Source of the DNA: DATAEK01 sp036258055
GTDB lineage: Bacteria > Acidobacteriota > Vicinamibacteria > Vicinamibacterales > 2-12-FULL-66-21
DNA length: 40,048 nucleotides
Direction of reading: 5' to 3'
Assembly (NCBI GenBank): GCA_036258055.1
Contig: DATAEK010000391.1
Coordinates: 1 to 40,048 of the forward strand
Shown here one piece after another: positions 6,710-15,938 of the stretch. The translations under genes were made by a program, and so were the position numbers. The notes under the pieces are model-generated. The model had not been told where the DNA came from. It searched no databases and saw only the letters and a list, made by a program, of their open reading frames with translations. Every line of letters begins with the position of its first letter. Position 1 is the stretch's first letter.

Positions 6710-9160
6710 ATGATTTCTCTTCTGCTCGATCTTCGCCATGCGGTCCGAGTGCTCGTCAAGAATCTTGCTGCCACGGCGCCCGCGGTGTTCACGCTGGCCC
6801 TGGTCATCGGCGCCACCACAGCCATCTTCAGCGTCGTCTATGGCGTGCTGCTGCGCCCGCTGCCGTATCCGGCTCCAGACCGGCTGATGGCCGTCTGGGA
6901 AGTAAACCATCGCGGCACGTACTCACGGCTCGCCGACCCGAACTTCGACGACTTTCGGGATCGCAACCATACGTTCAGCGCGATGGCGAAGTATGCCGAT
7001 GGCGTGACGTCGGTCGCCGGCACGGCGGAGCCGACGCGTGCCACGGTGGCGGCCGTGACCAGGGACTTCTTCAAGGTTCTGGGTATCCAGCCCTCGCTCG
7101 GCCGCGGCCTCACCGCTGAGGATGCCCGCATCGGCGCCGAGCCGGTCGTGGTGGTGAGCCATCGGTATTGGGTGCAGTCGCTCGGATCAGCGGAAATCTT
7201 CTCGGGTTTCCACATTCGCATCGAAGATCGCGTGTACACCGTGGTCGGCGTGATGCCGGCCGGCTTCCAGTTTCCCGCCAAGGCCGACCTGTGGCTGCCG
7301 GCGGAGCTCGACGCAGAGAACACGAGCCGGACGTCGCACAACTATTCCGCGATCGGCCGCCTCCGGGACGGCGTCAGCGTCGCGCAGGCCAGCGCCGATC
7401 TCAGCGGCATCGCCAAGGACATCATTCGCCGTTCGGCAGAGCAAGGGGACTACCTTCTGGCAGACGCGGCGGCCGTGCCGCTGCAGTCGTCGATCACGCG
7501 GCGCGTCGGCTCGACACTCTACGTGCTCCTTGGCGCGGTCTTCTTCCTGCTTCTCGTCGCCTGCGCCAACGTGACGAATCTCCTGCTCGCACAGGCCGCG
7601 GCGCGGCAGCGCGAGCTCGCCATCCGCCATGCGCTCGGCGCGGGACGCGGACGGCTGGTCCGTCAGTTCGTGGCCGAGGCGCTGGTGCTCCTGACGATCA
7701 GTTGCCTGGGCGGCCTGCTGATCGCATCCCTCGGCACGAGCGCCCTGCTGTCGCTCGCCCCTGCCGATCTGCCACGCCTGGACGACGTCTCGATGAACTG
7801 GGCGGTCCTGACATTTGCGATGGGCCTCTCGGCGCTCGTCGCGATCGGACTCGGCCTCTTCACCGCATTGCGAGCAGCCCGTCGCGATCCCCGGGACAGT
7901 CTCGTGGACGGCGCGCGAGGTCAGACGGGCGGCGCCACCAGCCAGCGCGTGGGCCGGATCGTTGTTGCGGCGCAAATGGCCATGACCGTCGTGCTGCTCG
8001 TCGGCGCGGGTCTCCTAGGCCGCAGCCTGCTGCGCGTGCTGTCGGTCGACCCGGGATTCCGGACGGACGGGATCGTCGCGATGGATCTTGCGATGCCGTA
8101 CTCGGACGATCCGGCAGCCAAAGCGCGGCTCTTTCCGTTCTATGCCGATGTCTTCGGCCGGCTGCGCGCGATTCCCGGCGTCGAGGAGGTGGCCGCGGCC
8201 AACGCGGTGCCGATGGACGGCGGGTTGCCCGACGGTCTGTTCCTGGAAGTTGCGCCGAAAGACGTGCCGAAGACGATGGCGGAGCTCAAGACCCTCTACC
8301 AGCAGAAAGACAAATTGGGGACCGCCGACTACTGTGCCGTGTCGCCGGCGTATTTTCGCGCGCTCGGGATTCCGCTGGTGCGAGGACGGCTGTTCGAGGA
8401 ACGCGATGGATCCAGCGCGCCTCATGTCGCACTCATCAGCGAATCGCTCGCCCGATCGCGGTGGAAGAACGCCGATCCGATCGGCGCCACGATCGAGTTT
8501 GGCAATATGGATGGGGACCTGCGGCCGCTCACGGTCGTCGGCATCGTGGGTGACACGCGTGAGTACGGCCTGGAGCAGCCGGCCCGTCCCACGCTGTACG
8601 TCAACCTGATGCAGCGGCCCAAGTTCTCGGTCACCGTTGTCATGCGATCGAGCGCCGATCCGCGCGCGATTGCCTCAGGGGCACGCGACATCCTGAAAGA
8701 GGTGGCGCCCGATGTGCCGCCGCGCTTCCGTACCTTCGAGCAGATCTATTCCGCGTCGCTCGGCGCGCGGCACTTCAACCTCACGCTCGTCGGGGTGTTT
8801 GCGGGGACGGCATTGATACTCGCCATCGCCGGCATTTACGGCGTGATGACCTACAGCGTCACCCAGCGCCGGCGGGAGATTGGCGTAAGGATCGCGCTCG
8901 GTGCGAGCCGAAGGCAGGTGTTTCGGATCGTCGTCGGTCAAGGGCTGATGACGACAGCCATCGGCGTCACCATCGGCATCCTCGTAGCTCTCGGCCTGAC
9001 CCGGACGATCGAGAGTCTGCTCTTCGGTGTCACACCCAACGATCCCGTGACCTTTGCGGCCGTGGTCGCGGTGCTGACGTCAGTTGCGATCGCGGCGTGC
9101 TATCTGCCGGCCCGCCGGGCGACGAACGTCGATCCTGTCGAGGCTTTGCGGCAGGAGTAG
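6710..9160 (+). CDS. ABC transporter permease, ADOP (acidobacterial duplicated orphan permease) 1
   Basis: 816 residues. There are two fused MacB/FtsX-type units. The first membrane helix is at about residues 20-45 ('VFTLALVIGATTAIFSVVYG', 'LLRPLPYP'), then a MacB-like periplasmic domain to about 260, FtsX helices at about 265-290, 320-345, 365-390 and 412-435, a second periplasmic domain (about 440-685) and final helices at about 690-715, 740-765 and 775-800 with 'QRRREIGVRIALGASR'. The family lacks its own ATPase gene, as here. Its role is presumed export or mechanotransmission at the inner membrane. It has no PadR-linked N-terminal extension and no PadR neighbour, unlike ADOP 3. No obvious strong promoter is seen in 6578-6709. 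Confidence 0.92.
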   Translation: MISLLLDLRHAVRVLVKNLAATAPAVFTLALVIGATTAIFSVVYGVLLRPLPYPAPDRLMAVWEVNHRGTYSRLADPNFDDFRDRNHTFSAMAKYADGVTSVAGTAEPTRATVAAVTRDFFKVLGIQPSLGRGLTAEDARIGAEPVVVVSHRYWVQSLGSAEIFSGFHIRIEDRVYTVVGVMPAGFQFPAKADLWLPAELDAENTSRTSHNYSAIGRLRDGVSVAQASADLSGIAKDIIRRSAEQGDYLLADAAAVPLQSSITRRVGSTLYVLLGAVFFLLLVACANVTNLLLAQAAARQRELAIRHALGAGRGRLVRQFVAEALVLLTISCLGGLLIASLGTSALLSLAPADLPRLDDVSMNWAVLTFAMGLSALVAIGLGLFTALRAARRDPRDSLVDGARGQTGGATSQRVGRIVVAAQMAMTVVLLVGAGLLGRSLLRVLSVDPGFRTDGIVAMDLAMPYSDDPAAKARLFPFYADVFGRLRAIPGVEEVAAANAVPMDGGLPDGLFLEVAPKDVPKTMAELKTLYQQKDKLGTADYCAVSPAYFRALGIPLVRGRLFEERDGSSAPHVALISESLARSRWKNADPIGATIEFGNMDGDLRPLTVVGIVGDTREYGLEQPARPTLYVNLMQRPKFSVTVVMRSSADPRAIASGARDILKEVAPDVPPRFRTFEQIYSASLGARHFNLTLVGVFAGTALILAIAGIYGVMTYSVTQRRREIGVRIALGASRRQVFRIVVGQGLMTTAIGVTIGILVALGLTRTIESLLFGVTPNDPVTFAAVVAVLTSVAIAACYLPARRATNVDPVEALRQE

Positions 9161-9337
9161 CGCTTATCTGGACCCTGCTCGATCGCTCGCAGTCGGCGTA
9201 CCTCTTCTGAACGCGCGAGTTGAATCCGGTAGTTGATCTCCGATCATCTTAGCGGGACCTTCGCGTCGAACTTATGCGAGCAACGTGGGAGACACTGACG
9301 CTGCGTATGGTCGCAGCAACCACGAAGGCGCACAACG

Positions 9338-9943
9338 ATGGGAATGACCTGCACGCTCTGGCGCGTGGCCTTGTCTGACGCCCAACGGCTGGCCAATACG
9401 AGTCCGGATCAGATTGAGGAGTTCCTGTTCGGCGAGCGAATCCGGACGCGATCACCAGCAAAACGCCAGGGACTGATCGGCTGGCTGAAGAGTCTCAGCC
9501 CGATCACGATCGAGACGACCACGGGGTCACCGCCGACTGACAGCAGCCACACTCGCGCGCGCGGTCAGCTCGACCTCGATTGGGCATGGCACGGACTGCA
9601 CTTCCTGCTGACGAGCACCGCGTGGGAAGGTGACGAACCCGCGTGTTTTCTTCTGAAGGGGGGCGACGACCTGGGTGAGGACGAGATCGGCAACGATGTC
9701 CCGCGCGTGCTGTCGCCCGTTCAGGTCCAGCGGTTCGCCCAGTTCCTCGCACAGCTCTCGGCGGAGGAATTGACCCGGCGCTACGGCCCCGCGCGCATGA
9801 TGAAGCTCGAGATCTATCCCGAGGTGTGGAACCGCGGTCGTGAGTCAGAGTTGCCGGATCTGCTCGATGCCTTCGAGCAGCTTCGCGAGTTCGTGCGCAC
9901 GGCAGCCACTGAAGGCGAGGCGGTGATTGTTCTGGTGACCTGA
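9338..9943 (+). CDS. DUF1877 family protein (YfbM-like)
   Basis: 201 residues beginning 'MGMTCTLWRVA', with the family's typical features: 'LDLDWAWHGLHFLLTST', an 'EIGNDVPRVLSPVQVQRFAQFLAQLS' segment, and the closing block 'MMKLEIYPEVWNRG' followed by a long helix. It is a soluble cytoplasmic protein with no signal peptide. The function of the family is not established. It stands alone, and its stop lies 5 bases from the end of the convergent molybdenum hydroxylase operon. Confidence 0.88.
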   Translation: MGMTCTLWRVALSDAQRLANTSPDQIEEFLFGERIRTRSPAKRQGLIGWLKSLSPITIETTTGSPPTDSSHTRARGQLDLDWAWHGLHFLLTSTAWEGDEPACFLLKGGDDLGEDEIGNDVPRVLSPVQVQRFAQFLAQLSAEELTRRYGPARMMKLEIYPEVWNRGRESELPDLLDAFEQLREFVRTAATEGEAVIVLVT

Positions 9944-9948
9944 TGCGC

Positions 9949-12324
9949 TTACACCCGCGCAGCCTTCAGCGCCGCCAGCACCCGCTCGGCCCTGAACGGC
10001 ACGCGGCGCAGCCGAACCCCGGTCGCATCGTGGATCGCGTTGGCCACGGCCGCGATGAGCGGCTTGCACATCGTCTCGCCAGCGCCGTAGTGGGGAAGAT
10101 CGGACCGGGTCGGATTCGGATCGCCGTTCACCATCACGACGTCGATCGTCGCCGGCGTGTCCGCGTGCCTGAGGGACGGATGCGAGATCCAGTCGACACC
10201 CGTCGTCTTCTCCCCATCGAATTGCACTTCCTCGTGGAGCGCGCGACTCAACGAGTGGAGCATCCCGCATTCGATCGTGCGACGCAGGGCCTCGGGATTG
10301 ATCACCAGCCCGCAATCGTGCGCGCACACGAGGCGCTTCACCCACACCCGGCCGGTTTGTCGATTCACCTCGACCTCGGCAATCTGTGCGACAACCGTCT
10401 GGTTGCGGAAGGCGTACGCGATGCCTCGCCCGGTAAGGACGGTGCGGCCATCGATCCGCCTGGGCGACGGGCGCGGATCCCATTTGAACGCGTCCGCCGC
10501 GGCTTTGACGACGGCGATGGAACGCGCGCGCTTGAAGCCGCTGTCGTCGGCGCTGCCGGCGGTGAGCAGCCGCAGGCGGAATTCGACAGGGTCCGCGTGC
10601 GCCGCCGCGGCCAGTTCGTCGATGAACGACTCGGCGGCGAATGTGATCTGTGGACCGTTCGGGTCACGGAGGTTCCCCGTGCGCAGCGGCGTCTCCCAGA
10701 CGAGCGGCAGGCTGACGACCTGCGACGCCATGCGCCGGTGCGGGATCTCGTACATGTCCGAGGGGGTACCCGCGCTGCCGGCAGCCGGCGACTTGAGCCG
10801 CTGTCCCATGAGCTGCGCAATCAATACGGTCTCAGCCTCGTTGTAGCCGATGTGACCGTAGTCGGCGGCACGAGCCGAGTAGTCGACCGCAATCACGTTA
10901 CCTCGAGCATCCAGGCCGCCGCGGATTCTGAACGTGAACGCTGGCCCCTTCGCGTCCCACCCGGTCTCTTCGTGCCGCATCCACTGTACGCGAACGGGGC
11001 GGCCGAGCTCTTTCGCCAGGAACGCTGCCTCGAATCCCGCATCGTCTGCCGCAGTACGACCGAAACCCTGAGGCCCCTCCATCCAGACCACGCGTACCTG
11101 GTCGCGAGGCATGCCAAGAAACTGCGCGACGCCGTTTCGCATGCGGTACGACTTCATGTCGTTGGAATAGATCGTCATCTGCCCGTTGGACGGATCGGCC
11201 ATCGCGTGCGCCGGCGCGAAGGCGGTGTGCCCCTGGAACGGCACCTCATATTCGGCTTCGACGATCTTGACGGCGCCGGCCAACGCGGTGTCGGGATCTC
11301 CTTTGACTATCGGCTTCTGCTCCGAGGTCGGCGACGCACTGCGAATGTAGGCGAAGAGCTCGTTCGAGGGAGGAAAGGGTCGAGCGACCGGCTTTTGCCA
11401 GTTCACTTTGAGCTGTGTGGCCGCCTGAACGGCGTGTTCCTCGCGCTCGCACACCACCGCGACGTAGTTGCCTTTGCTGACGACCTTGACGAATCCCGGA
11501 ATGCTTCGCACGGAATACTCGTCGATGCTGATCAGTTTTGCGCCTGCGACCGGCGGCTTCACGTTACGGGCGTGCACCATCCCCGGGACCCTGACGTCCA
11601 CAGCCCATTTGAGCGAACCATCCACTTTCGCCGGAATGTCGTAGCGCTGTGGTGACTGGCCGACGATCTTGAGCTCCTGCACCGGCTTGACCTTCGCCGT
11701 GCCGGTCGTCGCATCGATGTTGTCGCCCGTCAACGTGACGTTGAAGCGCTTCCCGCCGATCAGCTCTCCGTAGGTGACTTTCTTCGAGGCATCGGCCTTG
11801 CCTGTAATCACACCGTCCTTGACGGTGAGTTGCTCGACGGGCACATCAAACCGCGCTGCCGCCATCTCGAGCAGGACCCGCCGCGCCTCCGCCGCGACCC
11901 GTCGCATCGGCCACCCGTCGACCTGGATCGCATCCGACGCGCCCGATCCACCCTGGTCCACGGTGATGTCCGTGCTGCCCATGATGCAGCTGGTCATCTC
12001 GTAGGCCATGTCCAGTTCGTCGGACATCATCTGCCGGAACGCTGTGCCGGTGCCCTGACCGCAATCGGTCTTGCCGACGTAGAACGTCGCGGTGTTGTCT
12101 TCGTGGATGACGATCCACGAGCCCAGTTGACGAAAATCGGGATCGGGATACGGACCGGGAGATTGAATAAGTCCCGTAGAAGCAAACGGACCCGCAATCG
12201 CCCCGACGCCGCTGCTCACGACGAGCAGGCCAGATCCCATCAGGAAGGTGCGACGCGAGACCGTCCCACTCGCCTGCTCCAGGAGCTCCAGTACTTGCTT
12301 CGGAACGCTCGTGAACGTCCTCAT
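9949..12324 (-). CDS. Molybdopterin-dependent oxidoreductase large subunit (IorB / xanthine dehydrogenase family), Tat-exported
   Basis: 791 residues from the ATG at 12324; the longer upstream frame merely overlaps the small subunit. A twin-arginine signal (S-R24-R25-T-F-L-M plus hydrophobic core) marks export of the folded protein. The molybdenum-cofactor domains follow, with 'GPQGFGRTAADDAGFEAA', 'REPNGPQ'-like 'LRDPNGPQITFAAESFIDEL' and the C-terminal catalytic motif G-A-G-E750. Such enzymes hydroxylate aldehydes or N-heterocycles using water, passing electrons through the Fe-S subunit to a cytochrome or quinone. The start overlaps the stop of the small subunit (ATGA). No FAD subunit or cofactor-sulfuration gene lies nearby. 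Substrate unknown. Confidence 0.9.
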   Translation of the reverse strand: MRTFTSVPKQVLELLEQASGTVSRRTFLMGSGLLVVSSGVGAIAGPFASTGLIQSPGPYPDPDFRQLGSWIVIHEDNTATFYVGKTDCGQGTGTAFRQMMSDELDMAYEMTSCIMGSTDITVDQGGSGASDAIQVDGWPMRRVAAEARRVLLEMAAARFDVPVEQLTVKDGVITGKADASKKVTYGELIGGKRFNVTLTGDNIDATTGTAKVKPVQELKIVGQSPQRYDIPAKVDGSLKWAVDVRVPGMVHARNVKPPVAGAKLISIDEYSVRSIPGFVKVVSKGNYVAVVCEREEHAVQAATQLKVNWQKPVARPFPPSNELFAYIRSASPTSEQKPIVKGDPDTALAGAVKIVEAEYEVPFQGHTAFAPAHAMADPSNGQMTIYSNDMKSYRMRNGVAQFLGMPRDQVRVVWMEGPQGFGRTAADDAGFEAAFLAKELGRPVRVQWMRHEETGWDAKGPAFTFRIRGGLDARGNVIAVDYSARAADYGHIGYNEAETVLIAQLMGQRLKSPAAGSAGTPSDMYEIPHRRMASQVVSLPLVWETPLRTGNLRDPNGPQITFAAESFIDELAAAAHADPVEFRLRLLTAGSADDSGFKRARSIAVVKAAADAFKWDPRPSPRRIDGRTVLTGRGIAYAFRNQTVVAQIAEVEVNRQTGRVWVKRLVCAHDCGLVINPEALRRTIECGMLHSLSRALHEEVQFDGEKTTGVDWISHPSLRHADTPATIDVVMVNGDPNPTRSDLPHYGAGETMCKPLIAAVANAIHDATGVRLRRVPFRAERVLAALKAARV

Positions 12325-12812
12325 CGGACACCGCCTTTGCCGGCGGCGGTGCTGCCGGCCATCGCGGCAGCCGCACGTTTGATGGCGGCCTGAACGCGGT
12401 AGTAGGTCATGCAGCGGCAGAGCGTCGAGTTCATCGCCTCGCGGATCTGCACGTCGGTCGGGTTCGTGGTCCGATCGAGCAGCGCCTTGGCCGTCATGAT
12501 CTGCCCGTTCTGACAGAAGCCACATTGCGGCACCTGCTCGTCGATCCACGCGCGCTGCACCGGGTGCAAGGTTCCGTCTCTGGCCAGCCCCTCGAGCGTG
12601 GTGATCTCGGTTTTCACGGACCCGCATGAGGTCACGCACGACCTGACCGCGGCGCCGTTGATGATCACCGCGCACGCTCCGCACTGTCCGAGTCCGCACC
12701 CGAATCGCGGCCCCTGCAGGCCGAGATCGTTGCGCAGGACGTAGAGAAGCGCGGTTGACGGATCCACGTCGACGGTGTGTGTCTTACCGTTGACCTTCAA
12801 GGTGACGCTCAT
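12321..12812 (-). CDS. (2Fe-2S)-binding small subunit of the molybdenum hydroxylase (IorA-like)
   Basis: 163 residues with both Fe-S clusters of the family: plant-ferredoxin type C39-x4-C44-x2-C47...C59 and the helical type C97-x2-C100...C132-x-C134 ('QCGFCQNGQIM', 'LCRCMTYYRV'). It carries electrons from the molybdenum centre of the large subunit encoded directly downstream. It has no signal of its own, so it would ride through the Tat system bound to the large subunit, as known for similar enzymes. The C-terminal tail after 'CRCMTYYRV' is Ala/Gly rich. Confidence 0.93.
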   Translation of the reverse strand: MSVTLKVNGKTHTVDVDPSTALLYVLRNDLGLQGPRFGCGLGQCGACAVIINGAAVRSCVTSCGSVKTEITTLEGLARDGTLHPVQRAWIDEQVPQCGFCQNGQIMTAKALLDRTTNPTDVQIREAMNSTLCRCMTYYRVQAAIKRAAAAMAGSTAAGKGGVR

Positions 12813-12925
12813 ATGCAGGAGCTCCGTAAGCTTCCGAACACCGGCACACTATCCGACACTCGGAACGCTGGCAAGGGGGTCCAGCTCAGACGAACAATCG
12901 GCCGCTCGACCTCGTATGACTCGTC

Positions 12926-15379
12926 ATGCATTTGAAGCACGCGCTGCGCCGGCTCTTCCACTTTCCGGGCTTCACGAGCATCGCCGTCCTCACGCTCGCC
13001 CTTGGCATCGGCGCCAACAGCGCGATCTTCGCCGTCGTCTACGGCGTGCTGCTCAAACCCCTCCCGTATCCACAGCCTGACCGGCTGGTGGCTGTAGACC
13101 ACACTGCGCCGGGCGTCGATCTCACGAGCGCGGGCTCCGCCCCGTTTCTGTATTTCACCTACCGCGAGCAGTCGAAGAGCTTCCAGGATCTTGGTATCTG
13201 GCAAGGGGACACCGTCAGCGTCACCGGGCTCGCCGAGCCTGAAGAGATTCCGGTCGTCGACGTCACCGATGGCGTGCTTCCCGTCCTTGGCGTGACGCCG
13301 GTGCTCGGGCGTCTGTTCACGCGGGCGGACGACGCGCCGGGAAGCCTGGAGACGGTGGTCCTGACCTATGCGTACTGGCAGGCGCGATTCGGCGGAGAGC
13401 CGTCGGCGATCGGCCGGCGCGTCACGATGGATGGCCGCGCGCGAGAGGTCATCGGCGTGCTCCCGGCGTCATTTCGTTTTCTCGATCGCGACGCGTCCGC
13501 ATTCCTGCCGCTGCGGCTCGATCGCGGCAAGACGTTCCTCGGCAACTTCAGTTACCAGGGCGTCGGACGCCTCGCGCCGGACACGACGCTCGATCGCGCC
13601 ACCGCCGACGTGGCCAGGCTGATTCCTGTCGCCATCAAGTCATTTCCAGCGTTTCCGGGCTTCAGCGAAAAGATGTTCGCGGAGGCGCGTCTCGGCCCGA
13701 TCCTCCGACCGCTGAAGCAGGACATCATCGGGGACGTCGGCCGCGTTCTCTGGGTGTTGATGGGCACGATAGGCATGGTGTTGCTCATCGCGTGCGCGAA
13801 CGTCGCCAACCTGTTGCTGGTGCGGACCGATGGCCGCCAGCAGGAGCTCGCCATTCGCGCTGCGCTCGGCGCAGACTGGGGACGAATCGCACGCGAGCTG
13901 ATGACGGAGAGCCTCGTCCTCGGCGCAGTGGGCGGCGCGGCTGGCCTCGTCCTGGCCTACGGCGCCCTGCGCGTGCTGACCGCGATTGCCCCGGCGAACC
14001 TCCCCAGACTGAGCGACATTGCGATCGGTGGCCCGGTCCTTCTCTTCACGTTCGTGCTGTCAATCCTCGCTGGTGCGCTCTTTGGCGCCATCCCCGTGCT
14101 CAAGTACGCCGCCCCGCACCTGGGCACGGCATTGCGCGGAGGAGGGCGCACACTCAGCCAGAGCCGGGAACGGCATCGCGCGCGGAACACGCTGGTCGTG
14201 GTTCAAGTGGCGCTCGCGCTCGTGCTGCTCGTCGGCTCGGGGCTGATGATCCGCACCTTCCAGGCGCTCAGGAATGTGCAGCCGGGTTTCACCAGACCTG
14301 AAGAGCTGCTGACGATGCGAATCACGATTCCATCTGCCACGGTCAAGGAGGCCGAGGAGGTGATGCGCATGCAGCAGACGATCGCCGACACGATTGCCGC
14401 CATTCCTGGGGTGACCTCGGTCGGCATGTCGTCGGTAATCCCAATGGAAGGTCGGGGATGGAACGATCCGATCTTCGCAGAGGACAAGACCTACACGGAA
14501 GGTCAGATTCCGCCGCTGCGGCGCTTCAAGTTCATTGCCCCTGGCCTGCTGAAAACCATGGGGAACTCGATCATCGTCGGGCGTGATTTCACCTGGGACG
14601 ATCTGTACGGCAAACACAAAGTGGCGCTCGTGTCGGAGAATCTCGCGCGGGAGCTCTGGCGTGATCCGTCGGCGGCGATTGGCAAACGCATCCGCGAAAC
14701 GTTCAAGTCTCCCTGGCGGGAAGTCGTTGGCGTCGTCTCCGACGAACACGACGACGGCGTAGACAAGAAAGCGCCGGCGTTCGTGTGCTGGCCGATGCTG
14801 ATGGAGGACTTCGAAGGCGACCGCGTGCTGGTTCAGAGGACCGGGGCGTTCATCGTCCGCAGCCACCGCACGGGAACGAGCGGATTCATCGGGGAAGTGA
14901 GTCGAGCGGTGTGGTCGATCAATCCCAATCTCCCGCTGGCCAACGTCCGCACGCTGCAGGAGATCTACGACAAGTCCCTGGCACGAACATCGTTTGCCCT
15001 CGTCATGCTGGCGATCGCGGGGTCGATGGCGCTGCTGCTCGGCGTGGCGGGAATCTACGGGGTCCTCTCGTATGTCGTCTCACAGCGACGGCGCGAGATC
15101 GGGATTCGAGTTGCGCTCGGCGCCCGCCGTCAGGAGGTGACGCGCCTTTTCGTCGGTCAGGGCTTGCGGCTGGCCGCCATCGGCATCGTGGTCGGTCTCG
15201 CTGCGGCGGCGGCGCTGACCCGGCTGATGACGTCGCTCCTCTTCGACGTCAGCGCGGCCGATCCTCTCACCTACGCAGGCGTGTCGCTGGGGCTCTTGTC
15301 GGCGGCGTTGCTCGCCAGCTACGTGCCGGCCCTGCGTGCCGCAACTGTCAATCCTGTCGAGGCACTCCGGGCCGAATAG
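12926..15379 (+). CDS. ABC transporter permease, ADOP 2
   Basis: 817 residues with the same plan as ADOP 1. The first helix is at about 15-40 ('FTSIAVLTLALGIGANSAIFAVVYGVLLKPLPYP'-type opening), then a periplasmic MacB-like domain, helices at about 268-292, 325-350, 370-395 and 415-438, a second periplasmic domain and C-terminal helices near 690-720, 745-768 and 780-805 ('VLSYVVSQRRREIGIRVALGARR'). No ATPase gene, prefix domain or PadR gene adjoins it. It is transcribed divergently from the molybdenum hydroxylase, and the 113 bases between the two starts must hold both promoters. No clear Shine-Dalgarno is seen before the ATG. Confidence 0.92.
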   Translation: MHLKHALRRLFHFPGFTSIAVLTLALGIGANSAIFAVVYGVLLKPLPYPQPDRLVAVDHTAPGVDLTSAGSAPFLYFTYREQSKSFQDLGIWQGDTVSVTGLAEPEEIPVVDVTDGVLPVLGVTPVLGRLFTRADDAPGSLETVVLTYAYWQARFGGEPSAIGRRVTMDGRAREVIGVLPASFRFLDRDASAFLPLRLDRGKTFLGNFSYQGVGRLAPDTTLDRATADVARLIPVAIKSFPAFPGFSEKMFAEARLGPILRPLKQDIIGDVGRVLWVLMGTIGMVLLIACANVANLLLVRTDGRQQELAIRAALGADWGRIARELMTESLVLGAVGGAAGLVLAYGALRVLTAIAPANLPRLSDIAIGGPVLLFTFVLSILAGALFGAIPVLKYAAPHLGTALRGGGRTLSQSRERHRARNTLVVVQVALALVLLVGSGLMIRTFQALRNVQPGFTRPEELLTMRITIPSATVKEAEEVMRMQQTIADTIAAIPGVTSVGMSSVIPMEGRGWNDPIFAEDKTYTEGQIPPLRRFKFIAPGLLKTMGNSIIVGRDFTWDDLYGKHKVALVSENLARELWRDPSAAIGKRIRETFKSPWREVVGVVSDEHDDGVDKKAPAFVCWPMLMEDFEGDRVLVQRTGAFIVRSHRTGTSGFIGEVSRAVWSINPNLPLANVRTLQEIYDKSLARTSFALVMLAIAGSMALLLGVAGIYGVLSYVVSQRRREIGIRVALGARRQEVTRLFVGQGLRLAAIGIVVGLAAAAALTRLMTSLLFDVSAADPLTYAGVSLGLLSAALLASYVPALRAATVNPVEALRAE

Positions 15380-15523
15380 GGGCGGCCTCGTCGGACATTG
15401 CAACATCGCTCAGACCAGGCGCGTTCGCATTTGGCGCGTCACAAAGTCGAACGGCCCGAAACGCCAGTTTTTCGTTTTCCATATTCGGCACGAATCTGAG
15501 CGCGGACCGCACCCAAATGAAAA

Positions 15524-15838
15524 TCACCAGCGCACGCGTCCATCCGGATCGTCAACCAGGACTACCTCGTACTTCTCGAGCATCGGCAGCATGACGTGTT
15601 CGAGCTCGCGCTTCCACAGCTCACCCTCATAGAACTTTTCTTTCATCGGGTCACGCGACGCGAGATCCGGAAACCCTCGCATGAAGAAGAACGTGTCCTG
15701 ATCTTCCACGGACAGAAATGGACCCAGGATCTTCATCCCGATCTCCGCGTGCGCCGGCACGGAGCGCGTGCGGAAGATTTCGATGAACTCGGCACGCTTG
15801 CCGGGTTTGGTCTTGTAGGTGCGCATCTCGATGATCAT
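15524..15838 (-). CDS. NIPSNAP family protein
   Basis: 104 residues from the ATG at 15838, with GGAG 6 bases upstream (the longer open frame has no family match). The dimeric alpha/beta-barrel NIPSNAP pattern is clear: 'MIIEMRTYKTKPGKRAEFIEIF' opening, 'PAHAEIGMKILGPF', 'DTFFFMRGFPDLASRD' and 'FYEGELWKRELEHVMLPMLEKYEVVLVDD'. Members are small cytoplasmic proteins, often next to oxidoreductases; their biochemical role is unclear. It is convergent with ADOP 2 and divergent from the DUF4097 gene. Confidence 0.88.
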   Translation of the reverse strand: MIIEMRTYKTKPGKRAEFIEIFRTRSVPAHAEIGMKILGPFLSVEDQDTFFFMRGFPDLASRDPMKEKFYEGELWKRELEHVMLPMLEKYEVVLVDDPDGRVRW

Positions 15839-15938
15839 CGTGTCTCCGATCTCATGCTCGCTCGTGCGGCCGCCGCGATTCAAGAAGGCACGTTGAGGTA
15901 ACTGGCACATCACCGGCGCTCGCGGTTTAGACTTTGAT

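Noticed and set aside
9943..11655. 570-residue plus-strand frame opposite the molybdenum hydroxylase
   Set aside because: Antisense to a gene with Tat signal and conserved cofactor motifs; no domain of its own.
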